The notes beneath the pieces were generated by a model, which did not search any database, had not been told where the DNA came from, and saw only the letters and a list, made by a program, of their open reading frames with translations. A program made the translations under genes and the position numbers. Below, one piece after another: positions 1-9,142 of a stretch of DNA of 64,000 nucleotides. The stretch's first letter is position 1. Each line of letters begins with the position of its first letter. Source of the stretch: PALSA-693 sp963780345 (lineage in GTDB: Bacteria; Actinomycetota; Acidimicrobiia; Acidimicrobiales; Palsa-688). The stretch covers positions 558,001 to 622,000 of the forward strand of contig CAWABU010000004.1 in assembly GCA_963780345.1 (NCBI GenBank), in the 5' to 3' direction.

Positions 1-118
1 GTTCGACCGGATCACTGAGTTGGGCATCGGGTCGGGTGACCCAGGAGATCCTGGCCAGCCTGCGACGGGCTCTCAGATAGGGCGAGGACATCACCTCCCG
101 GGCGAAACGGAGGAGCGC

Positions 119-1045
119 ATGGACGAGGTCCGCACCCTGGGGATGGTCCTGCATCCCCGCCGTGACTCCGCGGAAGCCGTAAGCACCATTCTGGGCTGGG
201 CCGCCGACCGAGGGGTGACCGTCATGGGGCTCGCCGACGAAGTCGGCCGCCTCGACTGTGGCGCGGTGGCGGTCACTGCCGGGACGATGGCCGCTCAAGC
301 CGACCTGATCGTCGGGCTCGGCGGCGACGGCACGGTGCTGCGCGCCATGCGGCTCTCAGACCACCACCGAGCCGCAGTCCTCGGCGTCAACCTTGGCAAA
401 CTCGGCTTCCTCGCCGAAGTTGACATCCCCGACCTGCCCGCCGCCCTCACCGCCATCGGAGAGGGGAACTATCAGATCGAAATGCGCACTGCGCTCGACG
501 CAGCCATCGGGTCCAAGCGGTCCACCGCCTTCAACGACATCGTCGTCGTGCGGGTGCCCGGCGAAGGCCCCGCAGTGGTAGACCTCGCCGTCGAGGGCCA
601 CCCTTTCGTCAGCTACACGGCTGACGGCGTCATTGTCGCCACCCCAACCGGCTCCACCGCTTACAACTTCTCCGCCGGAGGACCCATCGTCGCCCCCTCC
701 GTCCCCGGGATCGTCGTCACTCCGTCCTCACCGCACTCTGCGTTCAACCGGCCAATCATGATCGACCACCGCCACTCCCTCACTCTGGGCATTCTTGCCC
801 CCTCGGGGCGTCTCGCGGTCGAGGTAGACGGCGCGGTGGCAACCTATGTGACAACTGGCGACAGCATCACAGTGACCGCCCGCGCCGAGGGAGCCAAAGT
901 CGTACGGCTCGGCCGGACAACCTTCTACCAGCGAGCGCACCGCAAACTCGGCGTCACCAGCTCAACGGGCTCGACGTCGGGCCAGAGTCGATCTCCTGCC
1001 TGCCACGCCGACGCTGATTCATCTGAAGTATGGATGGAGCGGTAG
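119..1045 (+). CDS. nadK: NAD kinase
   Basis: Phosphorylates NAD to NADP with ATP or polyphosphate; cytosolic. The 308-residue product has the ATP-binding GGDGT motif at about residues 68-72, the ND motif at 139-140 and the glycine-rich block TPTGSTAYNFSAGGP around 175-189, all diagnostic for the family. The ATG at 119 was chosen because GGAGGAG lies at 109-115; the open frame runs upstream to base 20 without conserved sequence. The last 25 residues or so form a Ser/Thr-rich tail not usual for the family. The stop abuts the GTG of the next gene, so the two are probably co-transcribed and translationally coupled. Confidence 0.95.
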   Translation: MDEVRTLGMVLHPRRDSAEAVSTILGWAADRGVTVMGLADEVGRLDCGAVAVTAGTMAAQADLIVGLGGDGTVLRAMRLSDHHRAAVLGVNLGKLGFLAEVDIPDLPAALTAIGEGNYQIEMRTALDAAIGSKRSTAFNDIVVVRVPGEGPAVVDLAVEGHPFVSYTADGVIVATPTGSTAYNFSAGGPIVAPSVPGIVVTPSSPHSAFNRPIMIDHRHSLTLGILAPSGRLAVEVDGAVATYVTTGDSITVTARAEGAKVVRLGRTTFYQRAHRKLGVTSSTGSTSGQSRSPACHADADSSEVWMER

Positions 1046-1993
1046 GTGAGCGACGACGAGGCCCAGAATCCCGACTGGCCGCAGACCCGTTGGGCCCGGC
1101 TGGTCGACCGGGTCGAACTTCGCCAAGCCGGGCTTGGCCTGAAGTTTTGGGGACCGCCACTATGGCTGGAAGTGACCATGTCCGGGCCGGACTCCGACCG
1201 ATGGCCAGCGAACGCGGAGGGGACCGAGTCGTGGAACTGGCAGAGCCCCGAGACCTGTGTCGAGGCGGAGGACCTGTTGGACCAGGCGGCGGACGACGAC
1301 CAACTGGTGATCGCGGTGGCTCGCTATACCGTCGAGAACTTGATCCTCAATGCCGTCCACGAGATCGGCGAATGGCTCCGCTTCGACGGTCGACGTGTGT
1401 TCCCAGCCCATCTCGCCCCCCAGGCCTCGTCCGGCGCCGCCGACGGGCAGGGCAATGGTTCGGTGCACTTGACGGTTGCCTTCAGCCCGCCGGTTCAGCC
1501 GACACCGGCCGTCCCGGTAGCACAGCCCGACCCGTTGAGGGCTCAGCGACAGCTACGACGGTTGACCGAGTTGGCCGAACCTTCAAGATTCACCTATCTG
1601 CCCGGCACGGCGTTCGATTACGACGCCGCCGGCCCGATCATCCGGCTTTACTGCGAAGACCGGCCGGCGACAGGGTGGCGGTGGGGCTGGTCGTCGGCCA
1701 CCCTCGATGCGGTGCAAAGTGACGCCGATGCGGAGACAGTGATCGGCTTCGTCGGACGCGACATTCATGGTGCTCTGGTCGCCTGGGAGGCGGACCGCAT
1801 TTGCCGGGCCTTCCACATTGACCGCCGACGGCGCTGGCGGCTCCTTGTCCCGGGAGCGACTCTTGGCCCGGATCCTGCCGAAGACGACGGGGACGTCGAC
1901 GAGATCCTGACCTTCACGATCGCCTACCTGGACCCAAACGGATCGACGCATGCCGTACCACCAGCGGACGGCAAGCGGCCCCCTCACCCCTGA
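1046..1993 (+). CDS. hypothetical protein coupled to NAD kinase
   Basis: Product of 315 residues starting at a GTG that immediately follows the nadK stop. I do not recognise a family. The sequence is Trp-rich and acidic, soluble, with no signal peptide or membrane span. The middle region (about 125-160) is Pro/Ala-rich and looks like a linker between an N-terminal part and a C-terminal part that starts near FTYLPGTAFDYDAAGP. Codon usage fits a real gene. The tight coupling to nadK suggests co-expression but does not identify a function. Confidence 0.7.
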   Translation: MSDDEAQNPDWPQTRWARLVDRVELRQAGLGLKFWGPPLWLEVTMSGPDSDRWPANAEGTESWNWQSPETCVEAEDLLDQAADDDQLVIAVARYTVENLILNAVHEIGEWLRFDGRRVFPAHLAPQASSGAADGQGNGSVHLTVAFSPPVQPTPAVPVAQPDPLRAQRQLRRLTELAEPSRFTYLPGTAFDYDAAGPIIRLYCEDRPATGWRWGWSSATLDAVQSDADAETVIGFVGRDIHGALVAWEADRICRAFHIDRRRRWRLLVPGATLGPDPAEDDGDVDEILTFTIAYLDPNGSTHAVPPADGKRPPHP

Positions 1994-2112
1994 TCCACGG
2001 CGCCCCGTGCGCCGACCGCTACACGGCTGCCGGCGGAGGGCCACGCCGCTGCCTCGTGAGTGCTACGTGGCTACCCGATCATGAAGCAGCGATCGGCGGT
2101 TGCAGGCGACAA

Positions 2113-3204
2113 CTATGCCTTCGATCCTCGGCGGGCCGCGAACTTGGCCGCCTTGCGCCGCTTCCGCTCGGCGACGTCGCGGCGGGCGTCATCCACCTTC
2201 GATGGGCCCAGCTCAGCTCGGAGGCGGAGCCAAGCCTCCAACCGCCCGGCCTGGAGCTGGCCGTCGGAGAGTGCCGCCGCGATAGCGCATCCCGATTCGC
2301 CTGAGTGCGAGCAGTTGGGGTACCTGCATTCGCCGGCCAGCACTGCGACATCGTCGAACGCCTGCTCAACCCCGCCGCCCGCGCCGAGCACCGAAAGCGC
2401 CCGCATTCCGGGAGTGTCAATCAGAATACCCCCGTCGGGAAGCACTACCAGCTCCCGGTGGGTCGTCGTGTGACGCCCGCCGCCGTTAGCTCGTACCGCC
2501 CCCGTCGCCAGGACCTCGGCACGCACCAGCCGGTTGGCTAATGTCGACTTTCCGGCGCCGGACAGCCCCAGGAGCGCAACGGTGCGACCCGGCAGGAGAT
2601 ACGGCTTCAATGCGAGCACACCCTCACCCGTCCTGGAACTGATCACAACTACGCTGACCCCTCCGGCCACTGTTCTGACCGCCTCCACCGCCTCGGTCAC
2701 GACTTCCGGGCGCACCGCATCCGCCTTGGTGATGACCACCACAGGAATGGCCTCGCTCTGCCACGCCAGAGCGAGGAACCGCTCGAGATGCCGAAGCCCC
2801 AGGCTTCCATCGAGGGCGTCGCAGATAAATACCGTGTCGATGTTCGCGGCGATGACCTTGGCGCCCGGACCGTTCACGGCGGTGGCCCGGCGAAACGCGG
2901 CTCGACGAGGAAGTACGGCCGCGATACGCGCCGTGTTGTCGGCAGCCGACCCTGCGACACCGATCCAGTCTCCGACTGCCACCTCGACAGCCCCCACGGT
3001 GACGAGCCGAAGCTCGCCCGATCCTGTCATAACAGTGCACATGCCGCGGTCCACCCGGGACACACGGGCCGGCCAGAGGACCGGATCTCCCACCTCGACC
3101 AGCGCAGAGACCCAGCGGTGATCCCATCCCAGAGCGGTCAGCCCCGAAAAAGGCCGGGGGCCGACACTTTGAACCTCTTGCGGACCGACTGAGCATTCTC
3201 CCAC
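2113..3204 (-). CDS. rsgA: ribosome small-subunit-dependent GTPase A
   Basis: Circularly permuted GTPase that helps late maturation of the 30S subunit. Numbering from the GTG at 3204: an OB-like N-terminal domain, G4 motif TKAD at about 159-162, P-loop GLSGAGKST at 213-221, switch sequence RHTTTHREL near 244-252, G3 DTPG at 263-266, then a zinc-binding CX4CXHX5C (C293, C298, H300, C306). That order is the RsgA/YjeQ hallmark. The start is uncertain: GTG 3204 has AGGGTGA a few bases upstream and gives 363 residues; GTG 3213 and a TTG at 3282 are also open. The C-terminal tail is basic, as expected for rRNA contact. Confidence 0.93.
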   Translation of the reverse strand: MGECSVGPQEVQSVGPRPFSGLTALGWDHRWVSALVEVGDPVLWPARVSRVDRGMCTVMTGSGELRLVTVGAVEVAVGDWIGVAGSAADNTARIAAVLPRRAAFRRATAVNGPGAKVIAANIDTVFICDALDGSLGLRHLERFLALAWQSEAIPVVVITKADAVRPEVVTEAVEAVRTVAGGVSVVVISSRTGEGVLALKPYLLPGRTVALLGLSGAGKSTLANRLVRAEVLATGAVRANGGGRHTTTHRELVVLPDGGILIDTPGMRALSVLGAGGGVEQAFDDVAVLAGECRYPNCSHSGESGCAIAAALSDGQLQAGRLEAWLRLRAELGPSKVDDARRDVAERKRRKAAKFAARRGSKA

Positions 3205-3359
3205 CGTTTTCACCCTATGCCGCCGCGGCCGCTCACGGCCAAGATGGCCTGGGCCCCTCTTCTCGGCCACGGCGCGGCTCAAGGTGCGAATCTCGCCTCG
3301 GGTTGGGCTCTCCCTGCGCCGCCGATTCTGAAGCCTCCGGCATTTCTATCGGTCTCGCT

Positions 3360-3767
3360 TCAGGCCGTCTGGGCCAGTGCCGGTCGGGGCCGGGCTTCGA
3401 CGGGGGCGGGCCGCGGTATCACGATGGCGGGTCGGCTGGCTGGGGTCCACGTGCCCGCGAATCCGGGCGGGGCAGGGTCCGTTCCAGCCCAGTAGGTTCG
3501 GTGGTCCGCCAAGCGTATCCTCGCTCTGGTCGTCCGAGACCTCGCCCATTCGACGGCGTCGGCCTCGCTCGGCTCGATTGACTCTTCGATCAGGTGATCG
3601 TTCGGCCGCCCGACCAGCCAATAGCAATGGTAGCAGTCACGTGCCGCGTCATACGCGAGCCAGGCCGTTCCCTGTCCGACCCAGCGGGCCGGGTCTCTCG
3701 ACCTGCGGGCACCGAATCGGCGCTGCTGGGGGGTTGGGGCGTTGAGGTGGGGGTGTCGCAGATGCAT
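3360..3767 (-). CDS. small hypothetical protein
   Basis: Possible 135-residue protein. The stretch from about residue 30 to 105 (for example ARDCYHCYWLVGRPNDHLIE, then ADHRTYWAGTDP) has an ordinary amino-acid mix unlike the Arg/Pro/Ala-rich shadow frames here. No known domain was recognised. The N-terminus is uncertain and the Pro/Arg-rich C-terminus may be read-through into non-conserved sequence. It lies upstream of rsgA on the same strand with a gap of about 150 bases. Confidence 0.4.
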   Translation of the reverse strand: MHLRHPHLNAPTPQQRRFGARRSRDPARWVGQGTAWLAYDAARDCYHCYWLVGRPNDHLIEESIEPSEADAVEWARSRTTRARIRLADHRTYWAGTDPAPPGFAGTWTPASRPAIVIPRPAPVEARPRPALAQTA

Positions 3768-3932
3768 GTCGGTCGGTTCTTTCCCTTCGAGGTTCGCACG
3801 TTCCCGACAACTGAAGCGCCCTCAGCGGGCGGATCGGGCTGTCGCTGACGCTGACGCCGACACGGTCACTGTCGTAGCGCACCGACCGGCGGCGGCAGCT
3901 AAATCACAGGGCCGCCCCATCTACCCTACTCT

Positions 3933-3955
3933 AGTGTTGCGATACTAGCAACACT
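3933..3955. promoter_or_regulatory. operator-like inverted repeat
   Basis: Perfect 8-bp arms AGTGTTGC and GCAACACT separated by 7 bases, in an AT-richer stretch bounded by CTAG sequences. It sits just upstream of a dehydrogenase remnant and looks like a TetR-type operator. The GCAACACT half recurs at 60571 in another palindrome. Confidence 0.4.
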
Positions 3956-3982
3956 CTTCTAGAATGCTTGCGCCGGAGAGTG

Positions 3983-4090
3983 GTCGCCCGGGACCTGAGC
4001 GGCACGTTCGCCCTGGTGACCGGCGCCGGACGTGGGCTCGGGCTACGCCTGGCGGCGCGGCTGGCGAAGGCCGGCGCCGAGGTAGGCCGG
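3983..4090 (+). pseudogene. short-chain dehydrogenase N-terminal remnant
   Basis: About 35 codons encode a typical SDR start: a beta strand followed by TGAGRGLG (TGxxxGxG cofactor motif) and the next helix LRLAARLAKAGAEV. The catalytic region is absent; the frame runs into unrelated sequence and then into the secreted-protein gene at 4310. This is a 5' fragment of a lost oxidoreductase gene that still has its operator-like palindrome upstream. Confidence 0.55.
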
Positions 4091-4309
4091 CTGGCCCGCT
4101 TCCTGGACGACCTCAACCGCCTACCACATCGGCCGCCCGCCTTCGCGGTACTTCGAGGCCCTGGCCAGGCGCCGGCGGCGCCCTACCGATCCGACCGCGG
4201 GCCCGGGCCGGACCGCAGAACAGCGGGCATCCCATCAGACGTGAACCGGAACAGCGACACGGCTCGTACTGATACCCAACAACCTGAGTTCAACCAAGAA
4301 AGGAAAACA

Positions 4310-4954
4310 ATGTTCAAACGACTGATGTCAAAGCGCCTCGGCGCCCTGGCCGGAGCCACCGCGGTGGCTGCCGTGGGAGTAGCCAGCACCCTGGCCTTCG
4401 CCGGTGGAGCCGGTGCAGATGTCAAGAGCACCTCGTTCGACATGGTCCGCTCCGCGGCCTCGGTCAAAGCCAATTGCCTGCAGGGGGCCACGGCCCACGT
4501 GCGGATCGTCTCACGGGGCCCGGTCGAGACCATGAAGATCCGGGCCAGCCACCTGCCCAAGGACACCGACTTTGATCTCTTTGTCATCCAGGTCCCCAAC
4601 ACCCCCTTCGGCGTGTCCTGGTACCAGGGCGACCTGCAAAGCGACGCCCACGGTAACGCCAACGGGACCTTCGTGGGGCGCTTCAGCATCGAAACCTTTG
4701 CCGTCGCCCCCGGCACCGCACCCGCCCCGAATGTCTTCGACCACGCTCCGTTCCCCGAAGCCACCGAAAACCCGCCCTTCAACCCGGTGCAAATGTACCA
4801 CCTCGGTCTGTGGTTCAACCAGCCGACCGCGGCCCAGGCCGCCGGTTGCGCGGCTACGGTCACTCCGTTCAACGGCGAGCACAATGCCGGCGTCCAGGCG
4901 CTGAGCACCCAGAACTTCCCGGACCTCGCCGGGCCACTGAGCAACATCCGCTGA
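4310..4954 (+). CDS. secreted protein of unknown function
   Basis: Product of 214 residues. The ATG at 4310 is preceded by AGAAAGGA and opens a classic signal peptide: basic MFKRLMSKR, then an Ala/Val-rich hydrophobic core ending near AFAGGAGA. The mature part (about 185 residues) is a beta-rich extracellular domain with two cysteines and the text ETMKIRASHLPKDTDFDLFV; I do not recognise the family. The open frame extends 114 codons upstream but that part is a dehydrogenase remnant, so the longer start is wrong. A terminator-like hairpin follows. Confidence 0.8.
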   Translation: MFKRLMSKRLGALAGATAVAAVGVASTLAFAGGAGADVKSTSFDMVRSAASVKANCLQGATAHVRIVSRGPVETMKIRASHLPKDTDFDLFVIQVPNTPFGVSWYQGDLQSDAHGNANGTFVGRFSIETFAVAPGTAPAPNVFDHAPFPEATENPPFNPVQMYHLGLWFNQPTAAQAAGCAATVTPFNGEHNAGVQALSTQNFPDLAGPLSNIR

Positions 4955-4966
4955 CACTGAACGCCA

Positions 4967-5002
4967 GCCGGGGACAGAAGGCGCCAACCCTCCGTCCCCG
5001 GC
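4967..5002 (+). terminator. hairpin terminator after secreted-protein gene
   Basis: GCCGGGGAC (4967-4975) pairs perfectly with GTCCCCGGC (4994-5002) across an 18-base loop that itself contains GGCGCC. It starts 13 bases after the stop codon. There is no clear T-tract. Confidence 0.5.
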
Positions 5003-5242
5003 CTTGGCGCGCCCCCTGAGTTCCGGCAGAACCAGGTCAGTACCCGCGCAGAGCCAGAATGAGTGACCGGCGCGACGGAAGTGGCCGGAGCGTCTCAACT
5101 CGGATGGACCTCCAGGCCTCCGCTGCCCGTTCGCACCGGCTGCTACAAAGCCGCCGGAGATGACGGGGTGGGCGCGGGTCCCTCCGGGTGCCGGTGCGAC
5201 ACCAGCTTGACGCCAGTGCCTCCGGTCGCACCAGGCCGTCCT

Positions 5243-7981
5243 TCACGTGCTACGCCCAGTGATCCGGTCTGGCCCTAGATAGGCCTCTATGAGCGCCCGG
5301 TCGACCCGGACGGCCTCTGGTCGCCCCGATGCGACCGAGACGCCCGCCACCAGCGCGGTAACCCGATCGCAGACGCGAAAGACCAAGTCGACGTCGTGCT
5401 CGACCAGCACGATACCGACCTTCCATTCAGCGGCCATCTCGCGGAGGCTACGGCCAAGCTGGTCACGCTGGTGGGCGTCGAGCCCTGCCGCCGGCTCGTC
5501 CAGAAAAATGATCGCCGGATCCGATGCGAAGGCCCGGGCGATCGCCACGAGGCGGCGCCGCCCATGATCGAGATCGCGCGGCGTGAGATCCAAATCCCGC
5601 TCCAGCCCAAACTCCGTGCAGGCGCGCGCCGCCGCCTCCGTTATGTATACCGTCTTCGGCCAGAGGAGCTCACGCAGACCAGCACCCCGCTGCGGCTTCT
5701 CGCACGCCGCCAGAAGGTTCTCGCCCACGGTCATGTCCTCGAACAACTCCAGAGATTGAAATGATCGGGCCAGGCCCAACCGCGCCCTCTTAATCAATGA
5801 ATAACGGTCGATACGAGTGTCATCCAAGCTGACCGTTCCAGTTTGGGCGAAAGTGGCACCGCACACAGCCTCGATAAAGGTCGACTTCCCGGCGCCATTG
5901 GGCCCGATGAGTCCGACGATCTCGCCCGGCTCGACGTCCAGCGAAGCGCCGTTGAGTGCTCGAACCCCACCGAACGACACCGAGACATCCGCGACGGTCA
6001 GCCGTTTGGGTAGACGCCGGCCCGGGCGGACCCGGCCCTCTTTCAACGCAGCGGCGAAAGCATCTTCCCTATAATGTGCCGGACGGAACAGCCGAGCTTG
6101 TAGTCGCCCCCGCGTCCAGGCGAAAGCACGCTGTACTGATGCCGCCAAGCCGTTCGGAGTGAAAAGGATGACCAGTATCACGCCGCAACCGGTGATCACA
6201 TTGATCCAATTCGATGGGGTGAAGAACAGAGAGACAATTTTTGATCCCAACGACCATGGAAACCCGTTCAAGTCAAGAGCGGAGGGGGAGCCTATCGCTC
6301 CGATCATGGCTCCGCCGATGAGGCCCAGGCCGCCGATCGTTGTTTGGAGGACAACCGTTATCGATGGCTCGGGTCCGAAAACTCCAAACCCGGGATAGCC
6401 CCCAAATTGAGCGAGGACCGCCCCACAAGCAGCGGCCATAACCGCTCCCAAAGCAAAGGCATACACCTTCGTCTTCGCTGGCGACACTCCCAGAGCCAGC
6501 GCCGCCTGCGGGTTTGTCCGAATCGCCAACATACGGCGACCCATGGCACTACGGCGCAGGTTGGCCGTGACCCCGGCCGTTACCCCCAGTACAACCACAC
6601 AGAAGATCGCGAAACCGGCGGGATGATTGAGATCATCGAGATGAATACCGAAGAGCTCCAGCGGTGCGACTGGCCGATTGCCGTCCCGCAAGACATTGGG
6701 CAGGAGATCGCTCATGACCACCACCAGAGCCAGGCTGGCGATCGCCAGACTGGGTCCTTTCACACGCAAAGCCGGAATGGCCACCAACAGCCCCAGCGGG
6801 ATGGTCAGAAGGACGCCCAGGAGCATCGACGCCCATAAGGGCCAACCGTGGCGGGACGCTAGATACGTCGAAAGAAAGGCCCCACCACCCGCGAGGCCGA
6901 ACTGCGCCAGGGACAGCTGTGCCGCGTATCCCGTCACCACCACTACCGACAGCATGACCATAGCCAGGATGATCGACAGCGTCAGCGGATTCAGCCAGGC
7001 CAGGGGCAGGAACGGGATTACCGCAACGGTCATCCCCACCCCCCACAGCGCTGCTGCCCCTATACGACCGCTTCCTACCATAGGCAGGCGAGACGTGGTA
7101 TCCGAGCGGTCGTAGCGCGCCGGCTTGCGGATCACCAGCACGACCAGAATGGCGATCAATGGCGCAGCTTCGTTCCACCCCGGGGTCGTCGTAATCAGAC
7201 CGACCTCGACCTCCCCGACGCCGATTATTAATGCGCCGACGACGGTAAGCGACAGAGAGTCGAACTGACCTATCAGCGCCGCACCCAGAGCCGGAACAAT
7301 ATAGAGCGGCATCGTGGACACATCGAGAGCTGACACCGGGGCAATGATGATCATGCCGAAGGCGGCGATCGCCGAACCCAGCGCCCAATTCAGAGACGAG
7401 ATCACATCGGGAGACAATCCCATCCCGGAGGCTACCGTCTCGTTCTCGCACACTGCGCTGGTCGCCAAGCCGAAGCGGGAGTATTTCAGCAGGGCCCACA
7501 GCAACACGGTCACACCCAGCGCCAGACCGAAGATGATCGGCTCCTGCTCATTGAAAATGACCCCACTCGAAAGTCTCAAACGACCAGTCGGCAGAAATGA
7601 GGGGGCCGCCCGAACGCCGCCATGACGGGCGAAGTATTGGGCCCCCAACGCGGCGGACGCCACCATCACGCCCAGGGTGGCAATAACTTTCGTAGCCTCC
7701 GGCGCTTGACGTATCTGGCGAAACACCAGCAAGTGTATGAGCGCGCCCATCGTTGCCGCCGCAGCTAGCGCCACCGAGAGCGCGACCGGCCAAGGGAGGC
7801 CATGGCGGGGCCACATGTCATAGAACAAGTACGCGGCGACCATCCCAATCGCCGCCGCCGAGAAATTCGTTACGCCGCTGCCGCGATGCACGACCACGAT
7901 GCTCTGGCCGAGAAGGACCAGCAGGCCCGTGTACCCCAGGCCAACGATCGCGAGCTCGATGGCGAGCTGCAACTCGAACAA
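5243..7981 (-). CDS. fused LivH-LivM-LivG branched-chain amino-acid-type ABC importer
   Basis: One 912-codon frame holds three parts normally encoded separately: a LivH-type permease (about 1-300), a LivM-type permease (about 310-635) and a LivG-type ATPase (about 660-905). The ATPase has Walker A GPNGAGKST, Walker B AIIFLDEP and the H-loop VEHD. Its signature motif reads LDHGRRR instead of the usual LSYGQ-like sequence. Translation probably starts at TTG 7981, since GAGGGAGA lies at 7991-7998. No second ATPase (LivF) or substrate-binding protein is adjacent, so partners must come from elsewhere. Substrate is inferred from family only; related fused systems may carry amides, urea or amino acids. 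Confidence 0.85.
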   Translation of the reverse strand: MFELQLAIELAIVGLGYTGLLVLLGQSIVVVHRGSGVTNFSAAAIGMVAAYLFYDMWPRHGLPWPVALSVALAAAATMGALIHLLVFRQIRQAPEATKVIATLGVMVASAALGAQYFARHGGVRAAPSFLPTGRLRLSSGVIFNEQEPIIFGLALGVTVLLWALLKYSRFGLATSAVCENETVASGMGLSPDVISSLNWALGSAIAAFGMIIIAPVSALDVSTMPLYIVPALGAALIGQFDSLSLTVVGALIIGVGEVEVGLITTTPGWNEAAPLIAILVVLVIRKPARYDRSDTTSRLPMVGSGRIGAAALWGVGMTVAVIPFLPLAWLNPLTLSIILAMVMLSVVVVTGYAAQLSLAQFGLAGGGAFLSTYLASRHGWPLWASMLLGVLLTIPLGLLVAIPALRVKGPSLAIASLALVVVMSDLLPNVLRDGNRPVAPLELFGIHLDDLNHPAGFAIFCVVVLGVTAGVTANLRRSAMGRRMLAIRTNPQAALALGVSPAKTKVYAFALGAVMAAACGAVLAQFGGYPGFGVFGPEPSITVVLQTTIGGLGLIGGAMIGAIGSPSALDLNGFPWSLGSKIVSLFFTPSNWINVITGCGVILVILFTPNGLAASVQRAFAWTRGRLQARLFRPAHYREDAFAAALKEGRVRPGRRLPKRLTVADVSVSFGGVRALNGASLDVEPGEIVGLIGPNGAGKSTFIEAVCGATFAQTGTVSLDDTRIDRYSLIKRARLGLARSFQSLELFEDMTVGENLLAACEKPQRGAGLRELLWPKTVYITEAAARACTEFGLERDLDLTPRDLDHGRRRLVAIARAFASDPAIIFLDEPAAGLDAHQRDQLGRSLREMAAEWKVGIVLVEHDVDLVFRVCDRVTALVAGVSVASGRPEAVRVDRALIEAYLGPDRITGRST

Positions 7982-8428
7982 GGAGTGTTCTCTCCCTCAG
8001 TTCCTGCGAGGATCGCCGCGCCGAGCGGAGTAAAGGCGCCTTCTGCGGCGAACCGGCGGGTCGCTGCAACCCGACGGTGGTGGCGCGTCAAACGCGGCAC
8101 CCCACCTCCGAATCATCCGATCACCGTAGCGGGCCGCCCCGATTGCTACCAACTGGGGCTGCGCTCTTGCGATGACGGGGCAACGGTCAACGCCACCGGC
8201 GCTCCAAAAACGCGGCCCCGGGGCCGCCAGACCACCACGCGCTGAGCCGAAGGCGGACGACGAGCGCCAGACCGTCAACCGATCTGCGCTGCGTGCGGCG
8301 ACGGTGGGCTCCCTTGGCCAGGCGCCGATGAACCGGTCAACGTCAGGCCCAGTAGCCCTCGCTGCCCAGCCTTGAAGCGCCCCACGGAGATGCCGCGGCG
8401 CATCGCAGCTCTAAGTGGGTCAGAACGC
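7982..8428. other. intergenic stretch without a convincing gene
   Basis: Between tetR and the fused transporter, both on the minus strand. Short frames here are Arg/Pro-rich and unconvincing. It holds the ribosome-binding site of the transporter (7991-7998) and a terminator-like hairpin at 8212-8227; nothing else was seen. Confidence 0.5.
8212..8227 (-). terminator. rho-independent-type terminator after tetR
   Basis: A 16-bp all-GC palindrome GCGGCCCCGGGGCCGC is followed on the minus strand by GTTTTT. The orientation fits termination of the tetR transcript before the transporter gene. Confidence 0.6.
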
Positions 8429-9022
8429 TCAGACTCGAGTTTCCGCGTTTTCGGGCGGCGGAGCGAGCAGGGCGAGCGCGGCGTGCTTGGCGTGAACGAG
8501 GTGACGCCGTTGCCCGCTCACGCGAGCGAGCAGCAGGGCGCCCTCAATGAGGGCGAGCACCGCCGATGCCGCCTCCGCGGCGGACGCGTCGGGCCATCCG
8601 TCAGCGCGTAGCCGGCCGGCGATCAGGGCTTCCCATTCGTCGAAGCACCGCGCCGCGACGGCGCGTAGACGGGGGCTGATGACGGGTGATTCGAGTGCCG
8701 TCGGCGCGATCGGGCAACCGGCGCATTCTTCTGCGGTCGGCGCTTCCCCAGCGATGTCGAGGAATCGGACCACGCCCTCGCTGGCCTGGGGTGCGGCGTC
8801 CAACGCTCCGCGGAGGGCGTCGGCGACGACGGCACCGGATGCCTCGAGGGCCGCCTCGGCCAACTCCTCCATGCCGCCGGGGAAGTGGTGATACAGCGAG
8901 CCGTTGGACACGCCGCTCTCCGCTAACAGCTGAGCCCGACCTGTGGCGGCGTAGCCCTGTTGGTGCAGCAGGCCGGCCATCGTCTGCACGAGCTCGGCGC
9001 GGGAATCCCGATGGCGCGCCAC
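8429..9022 (-). CDS. TetR family transcriptional regulator
   Basis: Product of 197 residues. The N-terminal helix-turn-helix reads RAQLLAESGVSNGSLYHHFPGG (about 34-56), with the usual YHHF end of the recognition helix. The C-terminal part, with the CAGCPIAPTALE segment, resembles the LmrA/YxaF-like subgroup. It is divergent from the hydrolase at 9143, and two tandem 16-bp palindromes in the gap (9037-9074) are the likely operators, implying autoregulation and control of the hydrolase. Ligand unknown. Confidence 0.9.
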   Translation of the reverse strand: MARHRDSRAELVQTMAGLLHQQGYAATGRAQLLAESGVSNGSLYHHFPGGMEELAEAALEASGAVVADALRGALDAAPQASEGVVRFLDIAGEAPTAEECAGCPIAPTALESPVISPRLRAVAARCFDEWEALIAGRLRADGWPDASAAEAASAVLALIEGALLLARVSGQRRHLVHAKHAALALLAPPPENAETRV

Positions 9023-9036
9023 CTCCTTGACTCTAC

Positions 9037-9074
9037 TGGACCGAATGCTCTAGAAATGTGGAGCGATCGCTCCA
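9037..9074. promoter_or_regulatory. two tandem TetR operators
   Basis: TGGAGCGATCGCTCCA at 9059-9074 is a perfect 16-bp palindrome. TGGACCGAATGCTCTA at 9037-9052 matches it at 12 of 16 positions. The copies are offset by 22 bp, about two helical turns, so two repressor dimers would bind the same face. They lie between the divergent starts at 9022 and 9143. Confidence 0.7.
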
Positions 9075-9142
9075 GTAGGGTCTACCCGCCCGTGCTGCTT
9101 GGGCAAGACGGACATGAGGAGCGGCGGAAGGAGAACAGTCTG

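Noticed and set aside
1..80. 3' end of a gene upstream of NAD kinase
   Set aside because: A frame ending in TAG at 78-80 (VTQEILASLRRALR) could be a C-terminus, but about 25 codons are too few to identify it.
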